Shown here: piece after piece, positions 53,726 through 62,890 of the stretch | How the letters are laid out: each line of letters begins with the position of its first letter | Position numbering within the stretch: the first letter of the stretch is position 1 | Source: Anniella stebbinsi | Lineage: Eukaryota > Chordata > Lepidosauria > Squamata > Anniellidae | Direction: 5' to 3' | Assembly (NCBI GenBank): GCA_029215795.1 | Contig: JARDYH010000005.1 | Coordinates: forward strand, 162,217,814-162,281,813 | DNA: 64,000 bases | The notes under the pieces: generated by a model | Database searches by the model: none | The model's input: only the letters and a program-made list of their open reading frames with translations | What the model was told of the DNA's origin: nothing | Made by a program: the position numbers and the translations under genes

Positions 53726-54179
53726 TTCTCTTATATTGAGGGGAGGCACAAGCATCTCACACATTCTATGTTGTTTGACTTTAACCAATGTGCTCGCATG
53801 TGTGCCTCTGAAATTGGCCTCAGATGATTCCCTCTAGGCCATCTGTAAGGTCCCACACTTCCATGTGCATTTCTTCTTGTAAAAGACCACATTATAGGCT
53901 CATGAAAACTTTGGATAAGGAGGCTGATTTCCAAGGAACGCATGCACCTCTGACTCTTGACGAAGGAACTGAAAGGATTCCTCTTCCAGGCTCCTACAGG
54001 GAGTGGATGCCAAAGCATCGAACACTGTTTCTGACTGTGTCTTTTGGACCTATGTGGCAGCCTTGCAGGGCTGTCACTGTGTGTTGCGTTTTGGCTACAT
54101 GCCAGTCCTGGGTGGGAGGGAGCTAGTTGTTAAAGTATTATGTGTTATCTAATCTTTATTTTCCCTTCTTTGTTTTCAG

Positions 54180-54293
54180 CTTATGGAACTCTGCGTCACA
54201 GTGCCTGGGAGAGATGGGAATCCAGACTGCCCATATGCCCGTCGCTGCCCGCCTGGAAGTAGCCCTCCTATTCACGATGTCCGCATGCCTAAG
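54180..54293 (+). other. Exon-like module 1 (114 bp)
   Basis: Follows TTTTCAG. Open in frame from CTT (LMELCVTVPGRDGNPD...). The donor is lost: AAG is followed by CTAAGTG in place of GTAAGTG. Confidence 0.6.
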
Positions 54294-54496
54294 CTAAGTG
54301 TGCAGTCAACGCAGGGACACCAGCGAGTGAACTGAAGTGGGGCTGTCTACAAGCTTACCTCTGAGTCAGCAGGCAGCCCTGGATGCCTACTTGGGCGTGG
54401 GCACACAGGAATGGCCAACAGGCCAGTCCTGGGTGGGAGGGAGCTAGTTGTTCAGGCACTCTAATTTAATCTTTATTTTCCCTTCTTCATTTTCAG

Positions 54497-54593
54497 CTTA
54501 TGGAACTCTGCGCCACAACGCCCAGGAGAGAATTCAACCTGTGCATACCTGCCTGGAAGTGGCCCTCCTATCCATGTCACCCAAACGACTAAG
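54497..54593 (+). other. Exon-like module 2 (97 bp)
   Basis: Follows TTTTCAG and is followed by GTAAGGGG. A 17-bp internal deletion relative to the 114-bp modules breaks the shared frame. Confidence 0.6.
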
Positions 54594-54757
54594 GTAAGGG
54601 GCAGTCTGGGAGCTGACTTCTGAGTCACCTTCCAGCTCCGTGTGCGTAACAGTTGGGCGTGGGCACTCAGGACCAATAAGATGCCAGTCCAGGATGGGGT
54701 GGAGCTAGTTGTTCAGGCACTCTAATTTAATCTTTTTTTCCCCTTCTTATTTTTCAA

Positions 54758-54871
54758 CCCATGGAACTCTGCGCCACAGTCCCCAGGAGAGAAGGGAAGC
54801 CAGACCACTCATCTGCCCATCACTGCCCGCCTGGAAGTGGCCCTCTTATCAACAATGCCTTCACGACTAAG
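54758..54871 (+). other. Exon-like module 3 (114 bp)
   Basis: The acceptor position reads TTTTCAA in place of TTTTCAG, so the acceptor is mutated. The block is open (MELCATVPRREGKPD...) and the donor GTAAGTGTCC is intact. Confidence 0.6.
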
Positions 54872-55075
54872 GTAAGTGTCCTGTGAATGGGGGGGGCACC
54901 TTCAACCTAACTGAAGCAGGGATGTCTACCTGCTTACTTCCAAGTAAGCAGGCAGCCCCGTGTGCCTTCTGGGGCATGGGCAATCGGACTGGCTACATGA
55001 CAGTCTTAGGTGGGAAGGACGTAGTTGTTAAAGTGTTCTTATATTCGTTCTTTACTTTCCCTTGTTCTTTTCCAG

Positions 55076-55191
55076 CCAATGGAACTCAGCGCCACAGCAC
55101 ACAGCAGACCCGGGAATCCTAACTGACCGTCTTCCCCAAGACACGGCCGCCTGGAACTGGCCCTTCAATCCACGTTGCCCGCACGACTGAG
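55076..55191 (+). other. Exon-like module 4 (116 bp)
   Basis: CCAG acceptor and GTAAGGGG donor are intact. The shared frame meets a TGA after about 18 codons. Confidence 0.6.
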
Positions 55192-55304
55192 GTAAGGGGC
55201 TGTCAGAGAGCTGACACCCAGTAAGCAGGGAGGCAGCCCTCCAAGGTGGGAGGTAGTTTTCAAAGTAGTCTTACATTCATTCCTTATTTTCCCTTCTTTT
55301 TCAG

Positions 55305-55424
55305 CCTACGGAACTCAGCGCCTCAGTGTCAATCAAAGATGGGAATCCAAACTGAACGTCTTCCCCAAGACACAGCCGCCAGTCTGGAGGTGGCCCATCG
55401 ATCCACATCACCCGCACGACTGAG
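55305..55424 (+). other. Exon-like module 5 (120 bp)
   Basis: TTTTTCAG acceptor and GTAAGGGG donor are intact. It shares the TGA of module 4, so modules 4 and 5 form a subfamily. Confidence 0.6.
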
Positions 55425-55593
55425 GTAAGGGGCAGTCTGAGAGCTGACCTCCCAGTCAGCAGGAAGGCAGCCCCGTGTGCCTACTTGGGCGTGGGCACAC
55501 AGGACCGGGCAGATGCCAGTCCAAGGTGGGAGGGAGCTAGTTGTTAAAGTATTATGTGTTATCTAATCTTTATTTCCCCTTCTTAGTTTTCAG

Positions 55594-55707
55594 CTTATGG
55601 AACTCTGCGCCACAGTGCCCAGGAGAGACGGGAATCCAGACCACCCATCTGCCCATCACTGCCCGCCTGGAAGTCGCCCTCTTATCAACAATGCTCTCAC
55701 GACTAAG
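55594..55707 (+). other. Exon-like module 6 (114 bp)
   Basis: TTTTCAG acceptor, open 38-codon block (LMELCATVPRRDGNPD...) and GTAAGTGTCC donor are all intact. Closest to module 3. Confidence 0.6.
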
Positions 55708-55785
55708 GTAAGTGTCCTGTGAACGGGGAGGCACCTTCAACCTAACTGAAGCGGGACTGTCTGCCTGCTTACTTCTGAGTAATTA

Positions 55786-56340
55786 AAAGTACAACAACAC
55801 GGTGTTTTCACAGATAAAAGAGGAGGGGGAGGCGAGGGAGCAGGGTGTAATTGACAGCCCAAGCCTCTGTGGAAAAATTCTGTAACTTTTAATCTAAAAA
55901 ATTTGTAGCCACCAAATGCCTGGACCTAACTTTCTGAAATTTCTGACAGATAACTACCCCTAACCCATCTACAAAGTGAGCAACTTTCAGACTTCTAACT
56001 TTTAAAATAAAAAAGTTATAGGCGTTTCTTTCCTCATTGTTTCAAAATTACTTTGTCACTACATGCCTGGACCTATCTTTCTGAAATTTTACACACATAT
56101 CAAGCAAAGAGGTACCTGTAATGTGCCCAAGTTTCCTGTTTGTATCTTTAAAAATAAAAAAGTTGAAGGCATAACTGTATTTACCCCACTGCTACCCATT
56201 TTTCTAAAATTAATTGCCACATAAAGCAAGCACCTATGTTTCTGAAATTTCCCACACATGGGTCCCAATAAACCACCTAAAATGTGGCAAAGTTTCTTTT
56301 GTGGAACTTTAAAAATGAAAAAGATATAGGCATTCCTGGT
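55786..56340 (+). repeat. hAT right subterminal repeats
   Basis: Three or four units of ~150 bp, each with TTTCTGAAATTT, an ACACA/GACAGA segment, and TTTAAAAATAAAAAAGTT.AGGC. A related, inverted piece lies near the left end (50228-50345). The block ends abruptly in Penelope sequence. Confidence 0.6.
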
Positions 56341-58184
56341 TTGTTATTAAAAAGCCTGTGATCTCTTGGATGTTCCAATATCTCAGTCTGAAGTGCTAAT
56401 GGGCATATGGAACATCCGGCGCATTTATAATGCCCCTGGGTCACACAACGTATGTTGGTAGATGGATCAAAATCCAAATGCACAAGCAGATCTCTAAAGT
56501 TCCTGGTGCATTTTAAGCTGAAATATGGAGTATTAGGACAACCTGGTATTTCTTCCACAATATGCCAATGTCTCTTGATGATGTTTTTAATGGGTTGCAC
56601 CCACTTAGAATATGTCAAAGTACGTATCAGTCTATTAGTAACTTCCCTCTTTGATTCTGTAATAAAGACTGCCGAGATATTGCTGCCACCCGTTCTTCAG
56701 CTTTATGTATAATTTGAGAAGTATAACTTCGATCACGAAATAGACGTCTCATCTGTGTTGACGTTGTAGAGTAATCTTCCAGACATGAAGAATTCCTTTT
56801 TAGCCGAAGAAATTGACTAAACGGTAAATTCATTCAAAGTTGAGGGGAATGGAATGATGAAAAATGTAGAAGTGAATTCCTGTCCGTTGGTTTAGTAAAT
56901 GATTTGATGAACAATCTGTCATGATCTCGATATACAGTGGTGTCTAGAAATGTAATCTGTTTTTTATCAGTATGACCAGAAAATGTAATGGTCTCATGAA
57001 TGGTATTCATCCACTGTAAAAAATCACTGACTTTATGTTCATCAGTAAAAATCACAAAAATATTGTCGATGAAATGTTTATAAAATAACATGTATTGGTA
57101 ATAAGGATTGAACTCAGTATTACATATGATGGTGTCTTCAAGGTGGGCCATAAACAAATTCGCCACACTTGGTGCAAACAGGCTGCCCATGGCAACTCCT
57201 TTTATTTGAAAATAAAATTGATCTGAGAACTGAAAATATTTTTTCTCTAAGATGATCTCCATCAAATTCAATAGAAAAAACGTGGGTGGATGTAGATCCT
57301 CTCGTTCTTCAAGAAAAAATATATATTGCTGCACGTGCTTCATCATGTGGGATATTGGTGTATAATTAATTAACATCCATAGTGACCAGAATGGATTCAC
57401 TTGGGACTGGCATCCCTTCTACTTTATTAATAAAGTCTTTGGTAGCCTTAAGCTAAGCCGGTATCTGTTGAACAAAAGGGAGTAGAAAGTGGTCCACATA
57501 TTTGGATAAAGGTTCCAGTACGGAATTGGAACCGGAAACTATAAGACGACCTGGTGGTGGAAAGCCTTGCAGATGAATTTTTGGAAGAATGTAAAAAATT
57601 GGAATTCTCGGAAAAGAATTCTGTAAAAATTTAGCTGTAGTTTCTTCAATGTGCCCTATTTCCATGGCCTCAACCACTGTAGTCCTAATGATGGATAACA
57701 TATGTTTGGTGGGGTCCATAGAAATAGGGTGATAACATGCCTGGTCATCAAGTTGTTTATGAACCTCCAATAAATAATCCTCCTTATTTTGTAGGACTAT
57801 AGCACCCCCTTCATCAGCCTGCTTAATAACTATAGATGTGTCATTTGCTAGCTCATAAACTACATTCCAATCCCGTCTGGACAAATTATGCCATCTACGA
57901 TTCCTGGATTGTTCAAGATTTGAAAGTTCCTTTTCTACTAGCTGTTCAAATACCCCAATATTGGGATTGGAAGTGATAGGGGAGAAAATGGAAAGTGGAC
58001 GAAAGGTGGACGTATGTACAGTTGAACTACCGAAGAATTCTCTAAGTTTAAGTTGTCTATACAAATGAAAGAGGTCCACTCTGGCACAAAAGGCATCATA
58101 TGGTGCTGTAGGAACAAAGCTAAGTCCCAAATTCAAAACCCATCTCTCATCACATGTGAGTATGCGGAAAGACAGATTCACCAC
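56341..58184 (-). pseudogene. Penelope-like reverse transcriptase, broken
   Basis: Read from 58184: an N-terminal region (LNLGLSFVPTAPYDAF, DLFHLYRQLKLREFFG), then IKQADEGGAIVLQN, FYILPKIHLQGFPPPGRLIVSG and EPLSKYVDHFL, hallmarks of Penelope RT. A stop at 57453-57455 follows. Motif A (LVTMDVN) with its Asp survives before another stop near 57370 and a frameshift. The frame from 57400 gives GVAMGSLFAPSVANLFM and the catalytic box as FIDNIF, with Asn in place of the second Asp. After 56834 a further break leads to the linker with YKCAGCSICPL (56618-56341). Confidence 0.87.
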
Positions 58185-58440
58185 TAGGTTATTGTTTGGT
58201 GATTATTGGCTCAATTGATGTAATCATCAGCAGGTGATTAAATAACAGTCAAATACTATTGTGAAACAAATCTCATTAGTCATTGTATTTGTGGACCTCA
58301 GCATACATACTAGGTTTAATCTACATAAAGAGTAGAATTCTATGTTGTTGACTTGGTGACTTTTAGTCATTATTTCAGCGGTTGCATGCCAACGGCACCT
58401 GTTTGCAAATCTAATTATAACTGCAGACTCCAGTTTATGG
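56341..58440 (-). mobile_element. Penelope-like element fragment
   Basis: Minus-strand sequence with a Penelope-type RT and linker, followed directly by hAT DNA at the 3' side (about 56340). The C-terminal GIY-YIG endonuclease is absent. The 5' boundary is uncertain: the coding similarity begins at about 58184 and unassigned sequence extends to about 58440, where a hAT fragment begins. Confidence 0.8.
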
Positions 58441-59085
58441 TGTATGCCTGCCTTACCAACCATTTCCTGTAGGGCATTTGCCCAGAACCCAAAGCCTTTG
58501 CTGCTCCTGCTGGGAGGGATGCTGCTTCTGCTGCTGCAGGGACTGCTGACCTGGGAAGCCGTGGCCTCCTCCTCTGCCGCCGCTGCTGCCTGCCCAAGCC
58601 TGATTTCACATACAGCCCAAACTTCCCCCACATACAATTCCACCCACCCCAGCCTAGAATTGGCATCGCACATGCTGTCTTTTGGACATGGATCACACAT
58701 CGTGGCAAAGAAGAAGATTCTGTCTTTGGTCAGTGGATCCATCCTCTTGGCTAGTCCTGCCTTCAGCCTGTTCAACACTTCCCTCACATCTTGAAAGAAG
58801 CGCTTCCCAGTGCTGGGATCCCCATCCTCCAGAAACTGCTGCATCTTGGTCTGGAGATGCCTGGCCACAGGGATCACCTGGCTGAGGAGGGCGGTGCTGC
58901 TGCTGAGGGTCTCGGTGGCCTCAAGGAAGGGCTTGAGGACTGTTACAAGCTGGGACATGGTATCCCACTGCTGCCTGGCCAGTTGGGCCTGGATCCCTAT
59001 GTCCCGGACCCTGCAGATTTTGTGAACGGCAAGCTGCTGCTCCACCATATGCTCGAGCATGTGGTAGGTGGTGCCTGGACAGTGG
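58440..59085 (-). pseudogene. hAT transposase fragment, second copy
   Basis: About 200 codons on the minus strand starting MLEHMVEQQLAVHK. They are homologous to 52598 onwards of the hAT at 50054 and carry the VLKPFLEATETLSSS segment that is deleted there. It is open to the left junction. Beyond 58440 the frame runs into unrelated sequence, creating a chimeric ORF to 58227. It is inserted in or fused to the 3' part of the copia element, whose coding ends at about 59098. Confidence 0.82.
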
Positions 59086-59089
59086 GGCC

Positions 59090-60181
59090 TGGATACCTAT
59101 GCTGTTGACTTAGCAAATAGCTGCCATCAGTTGTTTTGTTTATTTCTACTCCCAAGTAATGCTTTCCTTCACCTAGAGATTTTAACTTATAACAACTTTC
59201 CAGTTGGTTTGTGATTTTTTGAATGTGGCCTGTGGAAATACATGCCACAAGTAAATCATCAACTTAAGGTAATACAATCACATAATCACTGCATTTGCCC
59301 TTTGTCTACATAAATGGATCTGCAGTACTCCATTTGAATCCCATTTCATTCTGCAGTGTGGAATTTAAGCAATTATTCCAATACCTTGCACTTTGCTTTA
59401 AACCATATACAGCCTTTTGCAGTAGCCAAACCTTATCTGGCTGCTCTTGAAAACCAGGTGGCTGTTTCATATACACAGTTTCCTCAAGCTCTGCATTTAA
59501 ATATGCAGTATCAAAATCAAACTGATGAACATGCATTTGATTTTTTGCAGCACAGTTTAACACCAATCGAAGTGTGTCGGCTGAACAAGTGGGTGAAAAA
59601 GTTTCATCATAGTTTACCCCTTTTGTCTGATGAAGACCTTTGGCAACAAGACGAGCTTTATATTTTGTGTTCCCAGAAACACAGTTTTTCTTTTTATAAA
59701 CCCACCTACATGCAACAGTGTTCTGCCTTTCCGGAAGCTTGGTCAAAACAAATACTTTGTTTTGTTTAAAGCTTTGTATTTCTGTTTCCATTGCATTAAA
59801 CCATTCCTTTTGTTCTTTACTAGGTAATTGTAACACTTCTTGAAAAGATTGAGGTTCATAATTAACCATATAAACAGGTATTTGTTCACAAAAACGTTTT
59901 GGGGGAATACCTTTGTTAGCACGTTCCGACCTCCTCGGAATCAAAAATTCCTCTCTGTCCTCCGATTCAGCTCTGTCCTCCAAATCAGCAGATCTTGAAA
60001 CAATAACTTTCCCTTGCCCCAAGGAAAAAGGCCAGGATTTTGTTTGCATTCCCTGATAACCTACAAAGCTTAGCTTAATTGGTTTGGCTTCACCCTTCTT
60101 TCGTTGACTTTTTGGGACATGTACAGAAGCCCATGATCCCCAGGCATGCAAATGAGACAACTCAGGTTGTTTACCAAACAA
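59090..60181 (-). pseudogene. pol: Copia reverse transcriptase
   Basis: From 60181: the end of the integrase/linker region (SHLHAWGSWASVHVPKSQR, SFVGYQ), then the RT with WVYKKK, ARLVAKGLHQTKGVNYDETFSP, FDFDTAYLNAELEETVYMKQPPGF and VYGLKQSARYWN. A stop at 59306-59308 ends the frame. The catalytic box reads Pro-stop-Val-Asp-Asp near 59262, so the Tyr of YVDD has become TAA. Then LGEGKHYLGVEINKTTDGSY continues in frame to the hAT junction. Confidence 0.88.
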
Positions 60182-60760
60182 TACATAGTACGGAGTATTG
60201 TTTATGACACTTGACCAAGTTCTATTGGATAAATAATTTGCTGATAAAAATGCTTAGCCCCACAAATTCTGTTCAACATTTGCATCCATAATTAGAGCAT
60301 CTTTTATGCTCTGCAAAAGCCCTCCACGTCTTTCCACCGCACCATTTTGCAATGGAGCATGTGGATCAATTAGACTTTGCATAATACCTGTATCTCTAAA
60401 CCATTTTGAGAATTCATTGTTGGTAAATTCTCCACCTCAGTCACTCTGAACCTGTAAAACTGATTTTTGAAATCTTTTTTCAGCCCAAGTAACCCAGCTT
60501 CTAAATGCATGAAAAGCTTCTGACTTTTGCTTTAGTAGATAGCACCAACTGAATCTAGATTTATCATCCAAAATAACCAGTACATAACGCACTCCACCTT
60601 GAGTTGGAGCAAATAGTCCTATTAAATCAATATGCACTAATTCAAACAACTCTTGTGACACCCTGTCACTTTTTTGATTGATAGGTTTGATTTTTGATGT
60701 GGACTGCTTGCAAACTGCACAGTCTAAGAACCTTTCACATTCATTCAGTTTCACACCCTT
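60182..60760 (-). pseudogene. pol: Copia integrase
   Basis: CERFLDCAVCKQ at the start is the pre-integrase zinc-binding end. VHIDLIGL holds the first catalytic Asp. VQSD followed by a TGA and GGEF is the second Asp region. NGAVERRG holds the catalytic Glu. A second stop (TAG after NLWG) follows at about 60256. All three acidic residues are still recognisable. Confidence 0.8.
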
Positions 60761-60860
60761 TCACATTGAAGGCATTTAATCTAGCACCATGAAACTTGCA
60801 TGCCCCAGACGTCTATGTAAGACATGGATACAATTATCATGAACTGGGACGTTTGAGCTA

Positions 60861-61238
60861 CTAACGATTCACCTGTGCCATTTTTAAATGATCTTTTGCA
60901 CTTTTCTGTCCTTCCTTCTCCACATGACAGGTTTCTCCTTCAAACACCACAACACACCCTGTGTCAGTCAAGCTAGATAAAGAAAGAAGACAAAAATCGA
61001 AGGACAAAACAAAACAGAAGCAAATTCTACTCCTAGGCAAGATATATAACACACTCCTTCTCCTTCCACGATTGATTTCCGCCCATCTGCTAGTGTAATG
61101 GAATGAATTGAAGATTTTTTTTAGGTTCACGAATGCTTGGGGGTTGTTGGAAATAAGTCTGCTGCTTGCAGAATCAATTGGCCACACTTCCTCCCGCGTA
61201 GCATCACTGCATCTTACGGTGGCAGACACAAACTGCAC
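60861..61238 (-). pseudogene. pol: Copia protease region
   Basis: WPIDSASSRLISNN corresponds to the aspartic protease start of copia elements, normally Asp-Ser-Gly; here it is Asp-Ser-Ala. The remainder of the frame drifts after about 40 residues. Confidence 0.62.
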
Positions 61239-61287
61239 ATAACGCTTTGATTCCTCTCGGCTTTCAGGCTGCAGACGTTTTTTTCTC

Positions 61288-62185
61288 CTAGCCAGGCTTC
61301 AGATTAATTTTACAGAAATACTTTATCGGTCTTTCTTTTCCACAACGATAGCATTTCCGCGTGGTTGCTAATGCCCTTTCCACACCTTCCATCAGAAAAT
61401 GCTTAGCTGGTTCCTTGGCATTTTTTCCATGCGACTCATGGTTGACTCCTTTCCTTTCTTGGCTGAATTCTGTTTGTCGTTCCACATGTCACTGTTCTTC
61501 TTGAAGTAGGTGTCCGGTTAAATACTGCAAATTAAGGCCATCTGCTCTCACGCATTCCAAACTTGTTGTCAGGACATCCCAGCTTTCCGGCAAAGAACTG
61601 AGAATAATATAAATCTTATTTTCCTCAGTAAATATCATGCCAATCTCATGTAACTGGGCAAAAATAGTTCTCATTGTCTGCTAATGCTTAGACAGACATT
61701 CCCCTTCTTGGAATACCTTGGAATACCTTCCTCGTTAAGCTCATTCGGGAGCTGGCAATTTCACGCACATAAATCTGCCTTAATTTGTTCCAGCACTCCC
61801 GTGCAGTATATCCCCTGGAGATATGGACAAGCTGGCTGTCTTCCATTCAAAGAACAATATTTGCTTTTGCTCTCTCCTCTAAACCATCCCAAGCCTCTGC
61901 TTCCTCTGCAGTTTGGGCACCAGAACGTGGTAAACTCACTACATTCCAGCATCCGTCTCTCCTTAAAAACATTTCCAACTAAAATGACCAAGTAAGGTAA
62001 TTTCGTTCATTCAGTCTCTCAACTGGGACACCGCCTTTCAAGCTCATCTGTGCCATTCTCACTGGCTGAGAAAATGGAACTACAGCCCTCGGCTGACTGA
62101 AACTTGAAGCAGTCTCCGAATTGTCTGAAACAACACCAGTTTCCGATTCCTTCTGCTCTAAGTCCACCTCCTCCTCTTTCAACAT
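61288..62185 (-). pseudogene. gag: Copia gag
   Basis: The first Met at 62185 opens an acidic N-terminus, followed by VERLNERNYLTWSF, the conserved start of copia Gag (gag-polypeptide of LTR copia type). Sequence then crosses several breaks. 61674-61489 holds EENKIYIILSSLPESWDVL. 61485-61288 ends with the zinc knuckle CYRCGKERPIKYFC, where Lys replaces the His of CCHC, so metal binding is compromised. Confidence 0.8.
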
Positions 62186-62238
62186 GAGTTCTCAGACAAA
62201 AAAAGAAGCAAGAGAGCTGCCGCTGGATCTCATCGAAT

Positions 62239-62252
62239 CTGGGCCCACAACC
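62239..62252 (-). promoter_or_regulatory. Copia half-tRNA-iMet primer site
   Basis: On the minus strand GGTTGTGGGCCCAG begins immediately after the LTR. It matches the complement of the initiator tRNA-Met anticodon arm except for one G in place of A. Drosophila copia uses this internal, half-tRNA site; most retroelements use the tRNA 3' end. Confidence 0.7.
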
Positions 62253-62659
62253 TGTCCAGTATAATAAATTTTAGTAGCAGCAGCAGCAGTAGAGTTTCAC
62301 AATGGAATTCCAGCTTCCAGCCTCTCGCTCCTCCTGAGAGCCCTCGAGTAAAAATCGCTCAGAAATGTTGAGTTTCTTCAAAGGAGTTTACTGAACGACA
62401 TCCACAATTATCATCTTCAACATCAACCATCAACCATCAGACTAAAACAAATGTACAAATATATACACTGTAAACACAGCATTGCACTGATATTACATCA
62501 GCCAAACACAACTATACAATTAAGGGACAATTAGGTCATCTTCTTTCCCTTATCTCTGACCTTCTCAGCTCTGCTATAATCTGCAGCACCTGCAGATTTA
62601 TGACTCCATTGTCAATTTCTTCAAGGCTCTTCTGCAGATTAACTTTTCCAGTCCTGACA
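62253..62659 (-). repeat. Copia 5' LTR (putative)
   Basis: 407 bp, TGTCAGGACTGG at the sense start and TATACTGGACA at the end, giving TG...CA and short inverted ends (TGTCAG/TGGACA). The end is fixed by the adjacent primer site. The start is chosen from the inverted repeat only, because no second LTR is available. Contains GTATATATTTG, a possible TATA region. Confidence 0.6.
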
Positions 62660-62689
62660 TTTTTTACGTTTTCCGGTTGGTTTGATTGA

Positions 62690-62890
62690 AGGGTCAGGTT
62701 AGCTTAAGTGGGGGTACTGTGACTGAGTGAGTGTGTTTTCTCCTCTTCCCTGTTTAACTTTCTTAAAAACAACAAAAACTATATATCAAAAAATTATATT
62801 TCTCTCCCTCTCTCTCTCTAGGTGTGTGTGTTTGCTTTATTGACTGTGAGTGTGCTGGTGTGTACTGTAGCCTGCTACACAGGATAACAC
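62690..62890 (+). repeat. hAT leader fragment
   Basis: GAGTGAGTGTGTT, a run of CTCTCTCT/GTGTGTGT, TTTGCTTTATTGACTGTGAGTG and TGTAGCCTGCTACACAG follow the same order as 50785-50970 in the hAT at 50054. It is a decayed 5' piece of the same family in plus orientation. Confidence 0.55.

Larger units (their letters stand above)
54130..55730 (+). repeat. Tandem array of six exon-like modules
   Basis: Units of 229-318 bp repeat six times. Each has a pyrimidine tract (TTTATTTTCCCTTCTT) ending in TTTCAG or a variant, then a 97-120-bp block beginning CTTATGGAACTCTGCGCC, then (A/G)AG followed by GTAAGGGGC or GTAAGTGTCC, then a linker with GGGCGTGGGCAC, ATGCCAGTCC and GGGAGCTAGTTGTTAAAG. Acceptor, block and donor keep the order of vertebrate exons. 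Three blocks are exactly 114 bp (38 codons) and stay open in one frame. Whether any unit is spliced cannot be decided from DNA. Confidence 0.75.
50054..56340 (+). mobile_element. hAT DNA transposon, decayed, right TIR missing
   Basis: The left end GAGGGGTGTGCATCGG follows L1 sequence directly and runs into a GATCGG/GATCCG-rich subterminal block (50063-50200), as in the MITE at 35801. A BED/hAT transposase pseudogene occupies 51019-53488. Downstream are a short tandem repeat, an array of six exon-like modules and, from about 55786, AT-rich subterminal repeats. The element stops at about 56340, where Penelope sequence begins. No right TIR is found, so the end is lost or displaced. Confidence 0.8.
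59086..62659 (-). mobile_element. Ty1/copia retrotransposon, 3' end missing
   Basis: The minus strand holds, in sense order, a 5' LTR (62659-62253), a copia-type primer site, gag, protease, integrase and RT. The order protease-integrase-RT defines Ty1/copia. Coding sequence ends in RT at about 59090, where hAT DNA begins, so RNase H and the 3' LTR are missing. Stops and frameshifts occur in every domain. Copia elements are sparse in vertebrates, so this is a useful fossil. Confidence 0.87.

Noticed and set aside
58227..58440. C-terminal extension of the hAT ORF on the minus strand as a new domain
   Set aside because: The similarity to the other hAT copy ends at about 58440, and the rest is AT-rich sequence next to the Penelope element. 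The fusion is a junction artefact.
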